7,350 bases of DNA from Chloracidobacterium sp. UBA7659 (GTDB taxonomy: Bacteria; Acidobacteriota; Blastocatellia; Pyrinomonadales; Pyrinomonadaceae), in NCBI GenBank assembly GCA_002483395.1, contig DLHV01000138.1, positions 1-7,350 on the forward strand, read 5' to 3'. This document shows, one piece after another, positions 5,622 through 7,350 of the stretch. The stretch's first letter is position 1, and each line of letters opens with the position of its first letter. Under the pieces are notes generated by a model. It was not told where the DNA came from. It made no database searches and was given only the letters and a program-made list of their open reading frames with translations. Both the position numbers and the translations under genes were made by a program.

Positions 5622-7124
5622 TTACTTAGGTGAGATGATCTTATCGGAGACTAGATCGGCCTGAAAAGTCCCGACCGAAAATCTCAGCGGCAGCCGACGG
5701 GCATCGTTCGACAGCCAAACCTTCAGCTTCAAATCATCAAGCTGGGGATTTCCTGTATTTATTGTGATGAGCTGAGCGGACACCTTCTCACCCTGGAGCG
5801 TTATCAGTTCCGCGGACGATGGCCGAAGCGTGAATATGTAGGGCTTTGTGTCCCAAAATACAGCCACGCGCGTGTCATTTATCGGGTTTGTTGTGTCCTT
5901 GCTCGGCTTTAAGTTAAACGAGCGGATGGCATAGGCCAGCGATAGAATACTGTGTGTTCCAACGGGTGCTTCCACCTGATTGGTTCCCTTAAAGCTGATC
6001 AGGCTTGTCTTTTCATCGAACGTAACGGTCTGATTGAGGCTGCTGAGCGTTCCGGTGAAAGATATATCCAGTCGGCGAGGCCCGAGCGATTCCGGATTGA
6101 CCAGCGCCTTGATGCTGTCGTTCACACTAACCAGCCCGTTTGGAGATGGGGCTTCAGTGACGGTTGCGGTCAGCAAAAGGCTGTCATCTCCCTGCACCTG
6201 CTTACGTTCCTTTGCCTGAAGGACGAAGGTTGCTACCGGCTGGCCGCCGGATGAAAGCTTGTATTCAAGTGTCTCGCCTAGCTCGAACGACAGATCCGTT
6301 CCAAGCGGCTGGTTATCGACATAGGATCTCGGCGTCGGGGTCGGAGCGGGCGTCGGCTTCGGAGTTTGAACCGGCGAGGGCGTCGGTGTCGGATCCACCT
6401 GAGGCTCGAGGTTCTGAACACTCGATAATTTTGCCCGAAATTCGCCTTTTGCCGTCTTAAAACGGATTGAGACGGGTAATTTTGCCTCATCGCTGCTAAG
6501 GTTTAATTTCAGATCCTTAAGTCCGCTTTCCGTCAAATAATCGCTTTGAATAGTGACGACTGACGTATCGTACTCACCGGCGTCGGTCTTAACCCTTTCG
6601 TTTACCGTGGTTTGAAAGGTTAAGGCGTAGTTTTTTTCTCCTTCCTGAATGCTGAGTGTACCGGAGCCGTTCGAATGGCGAATCTTGTAGATCATTGTCA
6701 CGAGATCGAAGTTCGTTGTCGGTGCGGCAAGATAATTTTGTATAGATTCTTTTGGCAAACCGCCGATGTTCAGCGTTCTGCTCACATAGAGCGGAAGCCC
6801 GGAATCCGGCGAAGCGAAGATGGTTCGCGATTCGTCGACCAGGTAGAACGCGGCGCTTACAAACTCGAGAGTTTTGACCTTGGAACGGAGTTCGATCGCA
6901 TCGACATCGCCTATCTTGCCCCGCGAAACCGTGTGCAACTCGGCGTAGGCGACGTTCGTGAAGCGCTCGAAGCTGACGGTGTAAGTCAACCGCTCGCCAA
7001 CTTTAAACGGCGTGTCGGATCCCGGAGTAGCCGTCTGGCCTTGGCAGACGACAACGGTGTAAACCACGATTAAAACAAGGTGCAGGAGTAGGGCCGCTAG
7101 GCGATTTAAGTGCGATCTTTTCAC
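5622..7124 (-). CDS. Secreted protein with two DUF3108-like domains
   Basis: The 500-aa product starts with a basic stretch and a hydrophobic segment (about 9-27), a likely Sec signal peptide. It then shows two related halves. The first begins FKVGERLTYTVSF (40-52) and ends LKDLKLNLSSDEAKLPV (202-218) then FRAKLSSV. The second begins FELGETLEYKLSS (280-292) and ends LDDLKLKVWLSNDARRLPL (462-480) then FQADLVSDK. The shared opening and closing blocks indicate an internal duplication of a DUF3108-type beta-rich domain, thought to be periplasmic or envelope-associated and of unknown function. The halves are joined by a Pro/Thr-rich linker (245-265, nucleotides 6330-6392). C27 lacks a proper lipobox. 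The start is GTG at 7124, the only in-frame start after an upstream stop that keeps the signal peptide; there is no Shine-Dalgarno, only an A-rich leader. It lies 28 nt after pyrF and may share its transcript. Confidence 0.8.
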   Translation of the reverse strand: MKRSHLNRLAALLLHLVLIVVYTVVVCQGQTATPGSDTPFKVGERLTYTVSFERFTNVAYAELHTVSRGKIGDVDAIELRSKVKTLEFVSAAFYLVDESRTIFASPDSGLPLYVSRTLNIGGLPKESIQNYLAAPTTNFDLVTMIYKIRHSNGSGTLSIQEGEKNYALTFQTTVNERVKTDAGEYDTSVVTIQSDYLTESGLKDLKLNLSSDEAKLPVSIRFKTAKGEFRAKLSSVQNLEPQVDPTPTPSPVQTPKPTPAPTPTPRSYVDNQPLGTDLSFELGETLEYKLSSGGQPVATFVLQAKERKQVQGDDSLLLTATVTEAPSPNGLVSVNDSIKALVNPESLGPRRLDISFTGTLSSLNQTVTFDEKTSLISFKGTNQVEAPVGTHSILSLAYAIRSFNLKPSKDTTNPINDTRVAVFWDTKPYIFTLRPSSAELITLQGEKVSAQLITINTGNPQLDDLKLKVWLSNDARRLPLRFSVGTFQADLVSDKIISPK

Positions 7125-7152
7125 GGTTTATAGTTTTTTTGATCAAGCTATT

Positions 7153-7350
7153 CTAAGAGGCCTTCATTTCCTCCAGAATCCTCATTGCTTCACAACGCGG
7201 ATCAGGTGCAGCGACAACCGGGCGGCCAACAACAAGATAGTTCGATCCCTTGGAAATCGCCTCACCCGGTGTCATTACACGCTTTTGATCGTCATTTGTT
7301 GCAGATAAAGGCCGGATCCCCGGAGTAACTATCAAAAACTTTGGATCACC
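7153..7350 (-). CDS. pyrF: Orotidine-5'-phosphate decarboxylase, C-terminal part
   Basis: The last 65 residues are visible; the reading frame is open to the window edge, so the N-terminal part lies outside. The enzyme converts orotidine 5'-phosphate to UMP in the cytosol, the last step of pyrimidine synthesis. The visible part carries the C-terminal family signature: VTPGIRP (phosphate-loop region), then [12 protein letters not shown], and YLVVGRPV, whose arginine contacts the substrate phosphate in known PyrF structures. The same order (VTPGIRP, DQ-R-MTP, VIGRP) is seen in E. coli PyrF. The TTG at 7335 is an internal codon and not a start. The stop is TAG, and the secreted DUF3108-type gene begins 28 nt further on. 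Confidence 0.93.
   Translation of the reverse strand, partial: GDPKFLIVTPGIRPLSATNDDQKRVMTPGEAISKGSNYLVVGRPVVAAPDPRCEAMRILEEMKAS

Noticed and set aside
5592..5624. T run after the DUF3108-type gene as a possible intrinsic terminator.
   Set aside because: No stable stem precedes the six T residues on the minus strand.
6330..6392. Short repeated GGCGTCGG-like words suggesting a repeat array.
   Set aside because: They are the codons of the Pro/Thr linker in the DUF3108-type protein; there are no spacers or constant repeat length, so it is not a CRISPR array.
7040..7055. Possible lipoprotein cysteine (C27) in the DUF3108-type protein.
   Set aside because: The preceding residues are VVV, lacking the small residue needed just before a lipobox cysteine.

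Overview
The window comes from a bacterial chromosome of roughly 50% G+C. Every gene I can support lies on the minus strand, so transcription runs from high to low coordinates. The gene content and protein style (a long secreted DUF3108 protein with a Pro/Thr linker, a FeoAB locus, a CxxCxxCC-type cysteine-cluster protein) and the palindromic intergenic repeat suggest Acidobacteriota, perhaps Blastocatellia. That placement is from memory and is weak.

Layout in the direction of transcription: (1) the C-terminal end of pyrF (orotidine-5'-phosphate decarboxylase) runs in from the right edge. (2) 28 nt later comes a 500-aa secreted protein with two DUF3108-like halves joined by a Pro/Thr linker. 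(3) A 93-nt A+T-rich gap (5529-5621) follows, holding a promoter-like pair of hexamers with a perfect 9-3-9 inverted repeat between them, then a good Shine-Dalgarno. (4) A tight cluster follows: feoA, feoB, a short CDF-like cation transporter, a 53-aa FeoB-associated Cys-rich membrane protein (2456-2617), an EamA/DMT permease and a MogA/MoaB-type molybdopterin enzyme. Junctions are a 1-nt overlap, 25 nt, 1 nt, a 4-nt overlap and 5 nt, so one transcript is likely. (5) A YkgJ-type cysteine-cluster protein follows after a gap; its 5' end looks frameshifted. (6) The left 190 bases hold a structured inverted-repeat element with no gene.

Functionally the core is ferrous iron uptake. FeoB is the G-protein-linked Fe(II) channel, FeoA its cytosolic SH3-like partner, and the 53-aa protein a probable membrane accessory. 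The CDF-like gene between feoB and that accessory would add a divalent-metal exporter to the same transcript, and the inverted repeat before feoA is a plausible metal-responsive operator. The DMT permease and MogA may simply be co-transcribed passengers. I saw no CRISPR, tRNA, rRNA or insertion sequence. The most useful points for a reader are the short feo accessory gene, the feoA operator, the mixed import/export operon, the probable frameshift at the start of the YkgJ gene, and the Asn-to-Thr change in the FeoB G4 motif.
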